From Pseudomonadota bacterium (GTDB lineage: Bacteria; Desulfobacterota; Desulfobacteria; Desulfobacterales; C00003060), in contig JADFWI010000380.1 in assembly GCA_015222985.1 (NCBI GenBank), positions 1 to 5,995 of the forward strand: DNA of 5,995 nucleotides, read 5' to 3'. The stretch's first letter is position 1. The number at the start of each line of letters is the position of its first letter. Shown piece by piece: positions 1 to 5,995 of the stretch. The notes beneath the pieces are model-generated. The model worked only from the letters and a program-made list of their open reading frames with translations, searched no databases and was not told the origin of the DNA. The translations under genes were made by a program, and so were the position numbers.

Positions 1-115
1 AAAAAATAATCCTCGGAATATCACACATATGCCTGCGGTTATTTTTTTCGCATGCCTTGATCTTGAACAAAAATCCTCATTTATGGATGGACACTATTTA
101 GATTCCAGCAGAATC

Positions 116-120
116 GGAGG
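116..120 (+). promoter_or_regulatory. Shine-Dalgarno for the small cysteine-rich ORF
   Basis: A GGAGG core lies 11 bases before the ATG at 132. The spacing is longer than usual but workable. It is one of the main reasons for preferring the + strand reading here over the overlapping open frames on the - strand. No convincing sigma-70 promoter is visible upstream: TTGATC (57-62) and TTGAAC (63-68) lack a good -10 partner. Confidence 0.5.
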
Positions 121-131
121 TTGAAAACCAA

Positions 132-368
132 ATGGGGACCAATGCGCCCAAATCCGCGGAGGCCAACCCAGCCGAGCCGACGCCGTGTTATGAAAACGAT
201 AGCAAAGAGCAGTTGGTCTGGCAAGAACATCGGATGTCGTGCCCGAGTTTTGACAGCAAGGGTTATCCAGGCGGCAGTTGCTATGTAACTGTGCCCACAA
301 AGCCTTGCCGAGCTGGGGCATGTCCAATGTTGGATGCGGTGAGGCTTGTGTGGAAGCACCTGAAGTAG
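132..368 (+). CDS. Small cysteine-rich hypothetical protein, 78 aa
   Basis: I do not recognise a family for this protein. It starts at ATG 132 behind a GGAGG and ends at TAG 366-368. The first 18 residues are Pro/Ala/Glu-rich and look disordered. The rest contains five cysteines (Cys19, 37, 50, 59, 64), four of them packed into residues 37-64 with Gly and Pro between them (MSCPSF, GGSCYV, KPCRAGACP), followed by a short helix-like tail (LDAVRLVWKHLK). Such a Cys/Gly/Pro pattern could bind metal or an Fe-S cluster or form disulfides, but no named motif fits. There is no signal peptide or membrane segment, so it is probably cytosolic. Codon third positions are GC-rich and the amino-acid mix is protein-like, which supports real coding. 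Antisense frames cover the same bases but lack comparable start signals. It is separated from the tolC-like gene by 240 bases and is probably not co-transcribed with it. Confidence 0.55.
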   Translation: MGTNAPKSAEANPAEPTPCYENDSKEQLVWQEHRMSCPSFDSKGYPGGSCYVTVPTKPCRAGACPMLDAVRLVWKHLK

Positions 369-473
369 AAATCCGGGGACAGAAGACCCTGCTACAGATA
401 GGGCTTGAAATCATAGCACCATGGTATTAGAAGTACCCAAATAAAGAAACCCCCGCCAAACAGGAAGAAGCCC

Positions 474-515
474 TTTTTCTTGCACGTTCAGCGGAGGCTC
501 TTTGTGCAAGGAAAA
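474..515. repeat. Inverted repeat (12-bp stem, 18-base loop) in the tolC leader region
   Basis: Bases 474-485 (TTTTTCTTGCAC) pair with 504-515 (GTGCAAGGAAAA) over 12 positions, with a single G-U wobble (478/511). The loop is 486-503 and contains a small inner AGC/GCT match. The T-run lies on the outside left and the A-run on the outside right. This is the reverse of an intrinsic terminator on either strand, so I do not call it one. It sits about 95 bases before the tolC-like start codon, in a 240-base non-coding stretch (369-608) that otherwise shows only an AT-rich segment at 561-590. It could be a protein-binding operator, a folded leader RNA or a dispersed repeat. Confidence 0.5.
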
Positions 516-608
516 CCATTGCCGGCACTCCTCGCACCTGCACGTATGCATATCAACAGCGTTTAAATTAATCAATATGGTTTTTCAGATCTAGGAGGCA
601 GTTAACCC

Positions 609-1955
609 ATGGAACCTTATCGTTTGCCATCGGACCAAGCAGCCTTTGTCAAAAAGATCCTCTTCTTTGTTGTTGTGGCTTTCGTCTCTTCGCCCTGGCC
701 TTGTCGAGGCGAACAACCCACGTCGGCTTTTACACTAAAGTCAAGTGTTGACTACGCCCTGAAACACAACACACAGATACTGATCTCCAAGGAAGAGGTT
801 GCTGCCGCCGAAGCAAACAAGAAAAAGCAATTCACAGAATTTCTGCCCAAGCTCAGCGGCAGCTACACGTACATCCGGTTGGATGAGAACAAAAGGAGTG
901 CCTCAGGCATTGTCACAAGCCCTGAAAATCTATACGCTTTTGTGGCTACCCTTGACCAACCGATCTTCTCCGGGTTTTCTCGGTTGGCAGAGCACAATAT
1001 ATCTCGGCTGGGCCTTGATGTTACAAGATATCTCGAACAGCAAGCCCGCCATAATATCATTCTGAAGGTCAAAGGTGCATATTTTGTGATTCTTGAGAGG
1101 ATAAAACTCAAAGGCGTTGCTCAACAGGCTGTAGCCCAGTTGTCAGCCCACGCAGAAGTTTCCCGAAACTTCTATGAGGTGGGCATGATACCCAAAAATA
1201 GTCTTCTCCAGGCACAGGTTGAACTGGCCAATGCCAGACAGGACCTCGTGGTGGCAGATAATAAAGTTCAACTTGCAAATTCGCAATTCAACACCATTCT
1301 GAGACGCCCGATTGATGCGCCCGTGCTTATAGAGGATGTCACGACTCTTGAGCCTTTCACCCACGCTTATGAGGAGTGTGTGGAAATAGCCATAAGGCGA
1401 AGACCCGAGAGATTTATTGCCAACCTGGAAGTGGAGACCGCTGAAGAACAAGTGCGCTTGACCAAGAAGGACTACTTCCCGTCCATAGACCTTCAGGCAA
1501 ACTATTACAGCAGGGGCGACGGCCCAGAACTAAATGGCGGAACAGGTATTGCCGATGAAGAAGAATGGGATCTTGTAGCAACCGCGTCCTGGACTTTCTG
1601 GCAATGGGGAAAAACGCGTTACGGGGTGACGGAGAAAATGAGGCGCTTGGCACAGACAAAGCTCAAGAGGACTGAAATCGAGGACAACATCCGGCAGCAG
1701 GTAAAAGTAGCTTACCTCAAACTGAAAGAATCCGAAAAGAACATAGCGACGGTACAAAAGGCCGTGGAACAGGCCCAAGAGAACTTCAGGATTAGTGAAG
1801 ATCGTTACAAAGAGCAAGTGGCCACATCCACAGAGGTTGTCGACGCCCGAACGCTTCTCACCATAACAGAGACGAATTACTATAATGCATTGACGACGTA
1901 CAACATATCCAAAGCAGCGCTTGACTGGGCCATGGGGGTAGAGGTCGAAGAGTAG
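609..1955 (+). CDS. TolC-family outer membrane channel protein
   Basis: This is a 448-residue outer-membrane efflux protein (OEP/TolC family). In this family a trimer forms a beta-barrel in the outer membrane and a long alpha-helical tunnel in the periplasm, serving tripartite pumps or type I secretion. A hydrophobic segment at residues 17-29 after KK forms a signal peptide, with a somewhat long n-region; PWPC is not a lipobox, so acylation is unlikely. The mature part shows the two-fold internal repeat of the family. Residues ~40-235 run from FTLKSSVDYALKHN through strand-like 82-120 to the long helices FYEVGMIPKNSLLQAQVELA. Residues ~250-443 repeat the plan with ECVEIAIRRRPE, strand-like 290-335 (FPSIDLQANYYSRGD) and helices RYKEQVATSTEVVDARTLL. 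Length is normal and no domain is missing. The start is ATG 609, with AGGAGG (593-598) 10 bases upstream. No adaptor or pump gene adjoins it, so the substrate cannot be inferred and no specific gene name is given. Confidence 0.93.
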   Translation: MEPYRLPSDQAAFVKKILFFVVVAFVSSPWPCRGEQPTSAFTLKSSVDYALKHNTQILISKEEVAAAEANKKKQFTEFLPKLSGSYTYIRLDENKRSASGIVTSPENLYAFVATLDQPIFSGFSRLAEHNISRLGLDVTRYLEQQARHNIILKVKGAYFVILERIKLKGVAQQAVAQLSAHAEVSRNFYEVGMIPKNSLLQAQVELANARQDLVVADNKVQLANSQFNTILRRPIDAPVLIEDVTTLEPFTHAYEECVEIAIRRRPERFIANLEVETAEEQVRLTKKDYFPSIDLQANYYSRGDGPELNGGTGIADEEEWDLVATASWTFWQWGKTRYGVTEKMRRLAQTKLKRTEIEDNIRQQVKVAYLKLKESEKNIATVQKAVEQAQENFRISEDRYKEQVATSTEVVDARTLLTITETNYYNALTTYNISKAALDWAMGVEVEE

Positions 1956-2086
1956 AGAATTCAGGTCTAAGGGGTGTTATCTTCCAAATTGAATACAGCT
2001 TTGATAGTGGTTTATTCTCTGTGCCGACTATGGTATGGTTATTGCCTGCACCAAAAATGATTTCGGCATGTTAGTACGAATGCCTC

Positions 2087-2111
2087 CAGACTCGCTTGTT
2101 GGTCGAGTCTG
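2087..2111 (+). promoter_or_regulatory. Leader hairpin immediately upstream of the ctpA ribosome binding site
   Basis: CAGACTCG (2087-2094) and CGAGTCTG (2104-2111) form a perfect 8-bp stem with a 9-base loop (CTTGTTGGT). Two further outer pairs (2085/2113, 2084/2114) are possible after one mismatch. The stem ends 10 bases before the GGAGG (2122-2126) of ctpA, which lies only 4 bases from its ATG. No U-run follows, so it is not an intrinsic terminator. A role as an operator, an mRNA 5' stabiliser or a modulator of translation is possible but is inference. The rest of the 175-base tolC-ctpA gap shows only a weak -35-like TTGATA (2001-2006) without a well-spaced -10. Confidence 0.5.
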
Positions 2112-2130
2112 AAGATAACCGGGAGGACTT

Positions 2131-3480
2131 ATGAGACTCTTGCCAAAACAATACAAAGGATTCATCTGGGTAATTCTTCTTTGCTCTGCTGGTTTGTGGC
2201 TTGGCTCCGCCGGAGTTCATGAACACCTGTTGGCAGGGACAGAGAAGACCTATGAAGAGCTCAAGATATTTAGCGATATTCTTGATATCGTAGAAAAAAA
2301 CTATGTGGAAACAGTAGATTCCAAAAAGCTGATTCGCGGCGCCATTCAGGGTATGCTCAGATCTCTTGACCCCCACTCATCATTTCTGTCGCCTGAAGCC
2401 TACAAGGAGCTTCGGATAGACACTAAAGGAGAATTCAGTGGTATAGGCATCGTTATAACTATGCAAAACCACCAATTGACAGTCATATCTCCTATTGAGG
2501 GATCTCCCGCTCACACGGCCGGTATCAAGGCTGGAGACCGTATTGTTAAGGTGGACGGGGAAGACACAAAAGAGATGAAGCTGTGGGAAGCCGTCAAAAA
2601 AATGCGAGGAAAGAAGGGAACCACTGTTGTAATTACGGTTTGGCGAAAAGAGGCTCCCGAGCCTATAGAATTCAAGATTGTTCGTGATGTTATCCCCTTG
2701 GAAAGTGTACGTTCCTATACCCTTAAGCCTGGTTACGGCTATTTGCGGATTACGAACTTCAGGGACCGAACCTACAACGATGTAACGGCAGCCCTGACGG
2801 AACTGGAATCAGGTGAAACATCATTACAAGGTCTGGTCTTTGATCTTAGGGACAACCCTGGTGGCTTACTGGAACAGGCCGTTAAGGTAGCGGACATCTT
2901 TCTGCAAGAAGGACGGATCGTCTCTATTAAGGGGAGGTCCGGGTCCCACTCCAAGGTATATTCTGCTCATTCCGACAAAGAAAAACATGCCTACCCCATT
3001 GTCCTGCTGATCAACGAAGGAAGTGCGAGCGCATCAGAAATCGTAGCCGGGGCCTTGCAAGATCATGCCCGCGCACTTATTTTAGGCGCCACCTCTTTCG
3101 GAAAGGGATCTGTCCAAGCCGTAGAGCCGTTACGCGATGGGTCCGGCTTGAAACTCACTATCGCCCGGTACTACACGCCAGATGGCCATGCAATACAGGC
3201 AGAAGGGATCAAGCCTGATGTTGTTGTGGAAGAAAGATTCATTCCGGAAATCGACACCCAGAAAAAGCATCATGTCCAAGAGAAGGATCTTTTGAACCAT
3301 ATCTCGGCTGAACCAGATGAGGTCGTGCCGGAAAAAGGTAGTAAAAAAAGGTATATGGGGCATGTGTTTGGCGAGGAGCCGTCTGAAGCGGTTCAAGAAC
3401 TGCTGACAAAGGACAATCAGGCCAAAAGGGCACTGGAAATTCTCACAAGTTGGCAAATATTTTCAAAGACGTCCTTTTAG
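2131..3480 (+). CDS. ctpA: C-terminal processing peptidase (S41A, CtpA/Prc type)
   Basis: This is a 449-residue membrane-anchored periplasmic serine protease that, by family knowledge, trims or degrades envelope proteins from their C-termini. An N-terminal hydrophobic segment (residues ~11-28) acts as anchor or uncleaved signal. A helical cap region with SLDPHSSFLSPEAY (78-91) follows, then a PDZ domain (~98-182) beginning GEFSGIGIVI, which reads substrate C-termini and gates the active site. The S41 core spans ~195-365. The catalytic Ser-Lys pair is visible by its fixed 25-residue spacing: Ser300 in NEGSASASEI and Lys325 in TSFGKGSVQ, with Gln329 at Lys+4; LRDNPGG (239-245) is the usual core motif. 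The tail (370-449) is charged and variable. Length is typical. The start is ATG 2131, with GGAGG at 2122-2126. The yibQ-type gene lies 85 bases downstream on the same strand and is likely co-transcribed. In many proteobacteria an M23/EnvC-type gene precedes ctpA; here the preceding gene is TolC-like. Confidence 0.96.
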   Translation: MRLLPKQYKGFIWVILLCSAGLWLGSAGVHEHLLAGTEKTYEELKIFSDILDIVEKNYVETVDSKKLIRGAIQGMLRSLDPHSSFLSPEAYKELRIDTKGEFSGIGIVITMQNHQLTVISPIEGSPAHTAGIKAGDRIVKVDGEDTKEMKLWEAVKKMRGKKGTTVVITVWRKEAPEPIEFKIVRDVIPLESVRSYTLKPGYGYLRITNFRDRTYNDVTAALTELESGETSLQGLVFDLRDNPGGLLEQAVKVADIFLQEGRIVSIKGRSGSHSKVYSAHSDKEKHAYPIVLLINEGSASASEIVAGALQDHARALILGATSFGKGSVQAVEPLRDGSGLKLTIARYYTPDGHAIQAEGIKPDVVVEERFIPEIDTQKKHHVQEKDLLNHISAEPDEVVPEKGSKKRYMGHVFGEEPSEAVQELLTKDNQAKRALEILTSWQIFSKTSF

Positions 3481-3565
3481 ACCTACCCCGGACAGACGCT
3501 AACCAGAAAACACTACATAAAGAATCTTTGGCAGAAAGAACACAACCTTCGCAAATAACGGACGA

Positions 3566-4744
3566 ATGGCCTCATCCAGAAAGGTCTCCAAGAAAAAACG
3601 AACTAAATCTCTAATTATTTCTCTTATCGGCCTATTGCTCTTACTTGGAGTTTCCGGATTTGGGATCTATCGGCTTTTCTCTTCAAGGCTGAGCAGCAAG
3701 GCGCCTCTTTTTGAAACCTACCCCTCCCACGGAACAGAAGCCAGAATAAAAGAGTTTGATCGACGCATGTGCGATGCGCTGTTAGCCTTAGGTGTCCCTG
3801 CTGAGGATGTCCAATTCAACTCAGTGGAAACCATGTGGGATCATGCGGACCAGTGGACTTACTCTGAACTGCAAATCCGCCTCAGAAAAGCCCTCTCCAG
3901 GGAGACCATAAAGGCAATATTTTCCAGGGAGATCTCTGGTAGGGTTCAGGGAACATCCCTGAGCTTCAGGGCAGCGCCAAGTCATAAAATAATTCTTACT
4001 GTGTCAATTGACGGACACCCAACACATCGTCTTGTCTTTCTTCCGGTCGTGGAAAAGGCACCGACCCCTTCCCGCCCACCCAGTCTCCCACGTGTTGCCA
4101 TCATCATTGACGACATGGGATACGACACAAAGATGGCGTCCAACTTCTTAGAACTTGACGGGGTTTTATCTTTTTCTGTCCTTCCAAACAGTCCCTTTCA
4201 ACAGCAAATTGCTTCGGCCATTCATGAAATGGGTCGAGATGTGCTCCTTCATCTTCCAATGGAACCAATAGAGTATCCTGATGTGAACCCAGGAGCAGGG
4301 GCATTGATTTGTTCCATGAGCCCGGACGAACTTCTGGATCAACTTAACAAGAACCTCGATGCTGTCCCCTACATCGTGGGTGTGAACAATCACATGGGAT
4401 CCAAGTTGACACAAGACTCAGCTAAGATGCGACAGATATTTACAGTTCTCAAAAAACGCAATCTCTTTTTTGTTGACAGTTTAACTAGCCCTAAATCGCA
4501 TTGCCTTGGGGCAGCAAAACTCCTGAAACTTAAATTTGGCCGCCGTCATGTCTTCTTGGATCACGTTCAAGACACCAAGACTATTCGATTTCAAATTAAG
4601 CGGCTTATCTCTGTTGCAAAGACGCGTGGGTATGCTATCGGCATCGGCCATCCTTATGCCACTACACTGGAAGTCCTCAGGGAGGATCTGCCCAATATCA
4701 AGCGCAAGGTTGATCTGGTACCTGTTTCACAACTGGTGGGATAG
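3566..4744 (+). CDS. yibQ: Divergent polysaccharide deacetylase family protein (YibQ-type)
   Basis: This is a 392-residue envelope protein of the divergent polysaccharide deacetylase family (PF04748 type, NodB-like fold). Its exact substrate is not established for the family; a periplasmic peptidoglycan or polysaccharide role is presumed. A Lys/Arg-rich N-terminus (KKKRTK) precedes one membrane segment (~16-35) in an N-in orientation. A poorly conserved region (~45-165) ends in a Pro-rich linker (PTPSRPPSLP). The catalytic-type domain (~176-390) shows the family motifs in order: VAIIIDDMGYD (177-187, Asp182/Asp183), LLHLPMEP (227-234, His229), VNNHMGSKLT (273-282, His276), FFVDSLTS (301-308, Asp304) and GIGHPY (359-364, His362). 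All the expected metal or active-site positions are present. ATG 3566 is the only ATG after the in-frame TAA at 3518, and no in-frame GTG or TTG lies between them. Its Shine-Dalgarno is poor: GGA at 3560-3562, only 3 bases away. Together with the upstream ctpA gene it forms the usual ctpA-yibQ envelope pair. Confidence 0.93.
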   Translation: MASSRKVSKKKRTKSLIISLIGLLLLLGVSGFGIYRLFSSRLSSKAPLFETYPSHGTEARIKEFDRRMCDALLALGVPAEDVQFNSVETMWDHADQWTYSELQIRLRKALSRETIKAIFSREISGRVQGTSLSFRAAPSHKIILTVSIDGHPTHRLVFLPVVEKAPTPSRPPSLPRVAIIIDDMGYDTKMASNFLELDGVLSFSVLPNSPFQQQIASAIHEMGRDVLLHLPMEPIEYPDVNPGAGALICSMSPDELLDQLNKNLDAVPYIVGVNNHMGSKLTQDSAKMRQIFTVLKKRNLFFVDSLTSPKSHCLGAAKLLKLKFGRRHVFLDHVQDTKTIRFQIKRLISVAKTRGYAIGIGHPYATTLEVLREDLPNIKRKVDLVPVSQLVG

Positions 4745-4778
4745 CCGTTTTTCCTGTGTCATCGGGGGGTATGTGATA

Positions 4779-5873
4779 TTATTGAGAATTGACATTCATT
4801 TTTAATACAATGGCATCGATCAACTGGTTGAAAGAACTGCAAAAAGCATCAACGCCTTGTTCTTGAATATCATCGCATATCTTATTCAATTCTATTCCCA
4901 GACCTTTCAACTCTTTTAAGTGCCCCTTCTCCTTGTCCAGATTATCTTCTATGGTTGGCTTTAATGTGGCATGGTCAAGCAACGCCTCGAGTGTCTTGTG
5001 AGGTAAGGTATTAACCGTATCTTTGCCAATTAATTCATCAACATACTTGACATCACTATAGTCAGGATTCTTGGTGCTTGTACTGCCCCAAAGGACTCTC
5101 TGGATATTGGCCCCCTTAGATCTCAAATCCTCAAAAATCTCACCATAAAAGACTTCCTTGAATCTCTGGTAGATCATTTTAGCATTGGCAACTGCAATCT
5201 TACCTTTTAGGCTTGCGTTTGAATGATCCAGTACCTTATCAATTGCCGTATCTAGTCTGCTCACAAACACGCTTGCCACTGAAGAGACAGTATTAATAGG
5301 ATTGCCGTCTTTTAACCTATCCTTTAACCCCTCTATGTATGCCATGGCACACTGTTCATAGTGCTCCAAAGAAAAAAGAAGGGTTACATTGATGTTGAGA
5401 CCCTCGGCCGTCAATACCTGTATAGCCTCTGGCGCCTCCTTTGTTCCAGGCACCTTAATCATGAGATTCTGTCTTGCCACTTGTTCATGTATTTTCCTGG
5501 CGTTATAGATAGTCTTTACTGGGTCGTCGGCATATTCTGGAAGGACCTCAAGGCTCACATAACCATCTCTGCCTTGAGTCTTGTCATAAACACCCGATAA
5601 AAGGTCAGCAGCAGACTGCACATCCTGTATTGTAACAATATCGTAGATCTCTAGAGGAGACCTTCCTTTTTTACCCAGTTTTTGTATGGTTTCATCGTAA
5701 ATTGAAGAACCAATGATGGCTTTTTCAAATATACTCGGATTAGAAGTCACACCTGTTATACCCAGATCAAAAAACCTCTTAAGCTCTCCGTTCTGGATTA
5801 TCCTTCTATCTATATTGTCATACCAAGGGCTCTGTCCCAACGTAGCCAGTGTCATAAGCTTATTTGTTTCCAT
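4779..5873 (-). CDS. tal: Transaldolase
   Basis: This is a 364-residue cytosolic enzyme of the non-oxidative pentose phosphate pathway. It transfers a dihydroxyacetone unit between sedoheptulose 7-phosphate and glyceraldehyde 3-phosphate through a Schiff base. The TIM-barrel signatures are intact: the TSNPSIF signature (43-49, with Asn45), the Schiff-base lysine Lys140 in LMIKVPGT, NVTLLFS (162-168), SSVASVFVSRLDT (197-209) and LWGSTSTKNPDY (261-272). Asp19 in WYDN is the likely equivalent of the acid/base Asp, by position only. Length and motifs match the longer (~360-370 residue) transaldolase subgroup rather than the short fructose-6-phosphate aldolase type. I take ATG 5873-5871 as the start because GGAG lies 6 bases upstream. 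An in-frame TTG at 5891 would add six residues without a ribosome site. All 12 arginine codons are AGA or AGG, unlike the neighbouring genes. It is convergent with yibQ across a 34-base gap and has no pathway partner in the window. Confidence 0.95.
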   Translation of the reverse strand: METNKLMTLATLGQSPWYDNIDRRIIQNGELKRFFDLGITGVTSNPSIFEKAIIGSSIYDETIQKLGKKGRSPLEIYDIVTIQDVQSAADLLSGVYDKTQGRDGYVSLEVLPEYADDPVKTIYNARKIHEQVARQNLMIKVPGTKEAPEAIQVLTAEGLNINVTLLFSLEHYEQCAMAYIEGLKDRLKDGNPINTVSSVASVFVSRLDTAIDKVLDHSNASLKGKIAVANAKMIYQRFKEVFYGEIFEDLRSKGANIQRVLWGSTSTKNPDYSDVKYVDELIGKDTVNTLPHKTLEALLDHATLKPTIEDNLDKEKGHLKELKGLGIELNKICDDIQEQGVDAFCSSFNQLIDAIVLKMNVNSQ

Positions 5874-5879
5874 ACTCGT

Positions 5880-5883
5880 CTCC
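5880..5883 (-). promoter_or_regulatory. Shine-Dalgarno that fixes the transaldolase start
   Basis: Read on the - strand, GGAG is followed by six bases (ACGAGT) and then ATG at 5873-5871. This is near-ideal spacing. It lies inside the six-codon extension that a TTG start at 5891 would give, and it argues that translation begins at the ATG. Confidence 0.7.
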
Positions 5884-5912
5884 GTAGTCAAGGAAGAAAT
5901 GTTGGTGGCAAT

Positions 5913-5980
5913 ATTGACGGTCTCGTAGAAAGTCGAAAAACACCTCTTCCTGTCATTCCGGCGAAAGCCGGAATCCAGTT
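5913..5980. repeat. Dispersed palindromic repeat (REP/dRS3-like), outer part possibly beyond the window
   Basis: ATTCCGGC (5955-5962) and GCCGGAAT (5967-5974) form a perfect 8-bp stem closed by a GAAA tetraloop, preceded by TGTC and followed by CCAG. This resembles the widespread CATTCCNGCGAAAGCNGGAATCCAG-type repeat (Neisserial dRS3 has the same layout). The flanking TGACGGTCTCGTAGAAAGTC (5915-5934) resembles a block that I recall next to this palindrome in deltaproteobacterial genomes; that is memory, not a search. The left limit is therefore inferred. The repeat lies about 40 bases upstream of the transaldolase start codon and probably overlaps its promoter or leader. No second full copy occurs in this window. 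Confidence 0.65.
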
Positions 5981-5995
5981 TATTCAGCTAGTTAC

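Noticed and set aside
81..414. Two overlapping open frames on the - strand opposite the small cysteine-rich ORF
   Set aside because: They have no good ribosome site, and their composition looks like a shadow of the + strand frame, which has GGAGG and better codon structure.
474..515. The tolC-leader inverted repeat read as a transcription terminator
   Set aside because: T-runs are upstream and A-runs downstream on both strands, the opposite of an intrinsic terminator.
640..710. TolC-like protein as a lipoprotein through Cys32
   Set aside because: The residues before the cysteine are SSPWP, which do not fit a lipobox; a normal signal peptide is more likely.
1989..2039. Possible ctpA promoter (TTGAAT or TTGATA with TTTATT or TATGGT)
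   Set aside because: Matches are weak, and the best -35 has no -10 at 16-18 bases. It is not strong enough to annotate.
3916..3940. GAGATCTC-centred palindrome
   Set aside because: It is short and imperfect beyond 8 bases and lies inside the yibQ coding sequence.
4789..4811. Perfect TTGACA with TACAAT on the + strand, resembling a sigma-70 promoter
   Set aside because: The spacer is only 11 bases, it lies inside the 3' end of the transaldolase gene, and no + strand gene follows.

Overview
The window reads as a piece of chromosome from a Gram-negative, probably sulfate-reducer-type deltaproteobacterium (Desulfobacterota). The evidence is an outer-membrane TolC-type channel protein, a C-terminal processing protease directly followed by a YibQ-type divergent polysaccharide deacetylase (a pairing common in proteobacteria), moderate GC content, and a right-hand dispersed repeat of a kind I associate with deltaproteobacterial genomes. 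The lineage is an inference, not a database result.

Layout. Bases 1-131 hold no gene that I can see, only an AT-rich left edge and the ribosome binding site of a small ORF. Bases 132-368 (+) encode a 78-residue cysteine-rich protein that I do not recognise. Bases 369-608 are a 240-base non-coding stretch with a 12-bp-stem inverted repeat (474-515). Three + strand genes follow: a TolC-family outer-membrane protein (609-1955), a CtpA-type S41 protease (2131-3480) and a YibQ-type divergent polysaccharide deacetylase (3566-4744). The 175-base gap before ctpA carries a perfect 8-bp hairpin (2087-2111) just upstream of its Shine-Dalgarno. On the opposite strand, convergent with yibQ across only 34 bases, is a complete transaldolase (4779-5873). 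Its promoter region runs into a dispersed repeat with a perfect 8-bp stem and GAAA loop (5955-5974) that reaches close to the right edge.

How the genes fit together. CtpA and YibQ are envelope proteins: a membrane-anchored periplasmic protease of the Ser-Lys type and a NodB-fold protein thought to act on periplasmic polysaccharide or peptidoglycan. The TolC-like protein is also an envelope protein, but it has its own leader and no adaptor or inner-membrane pump beside it, so it may be a separate transcription unit. The transaldolase is a cytosolic pentose-phosphate enzyme with no functional link to the others. It has strikingly different arginine codon use (12 of 12 are AGA or AGG), which suggests a separate origin.

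I see no CRISPR array, transposase gene, tRNA, rRNA or phage gene. The window is mostly ordinary housekeeping and envelope sequence. I found no convincing new multi-gene system. The least explained items are the small cysteine-rich ORF, the two leader hairpins and the repeat next to the transaldolase promoter.
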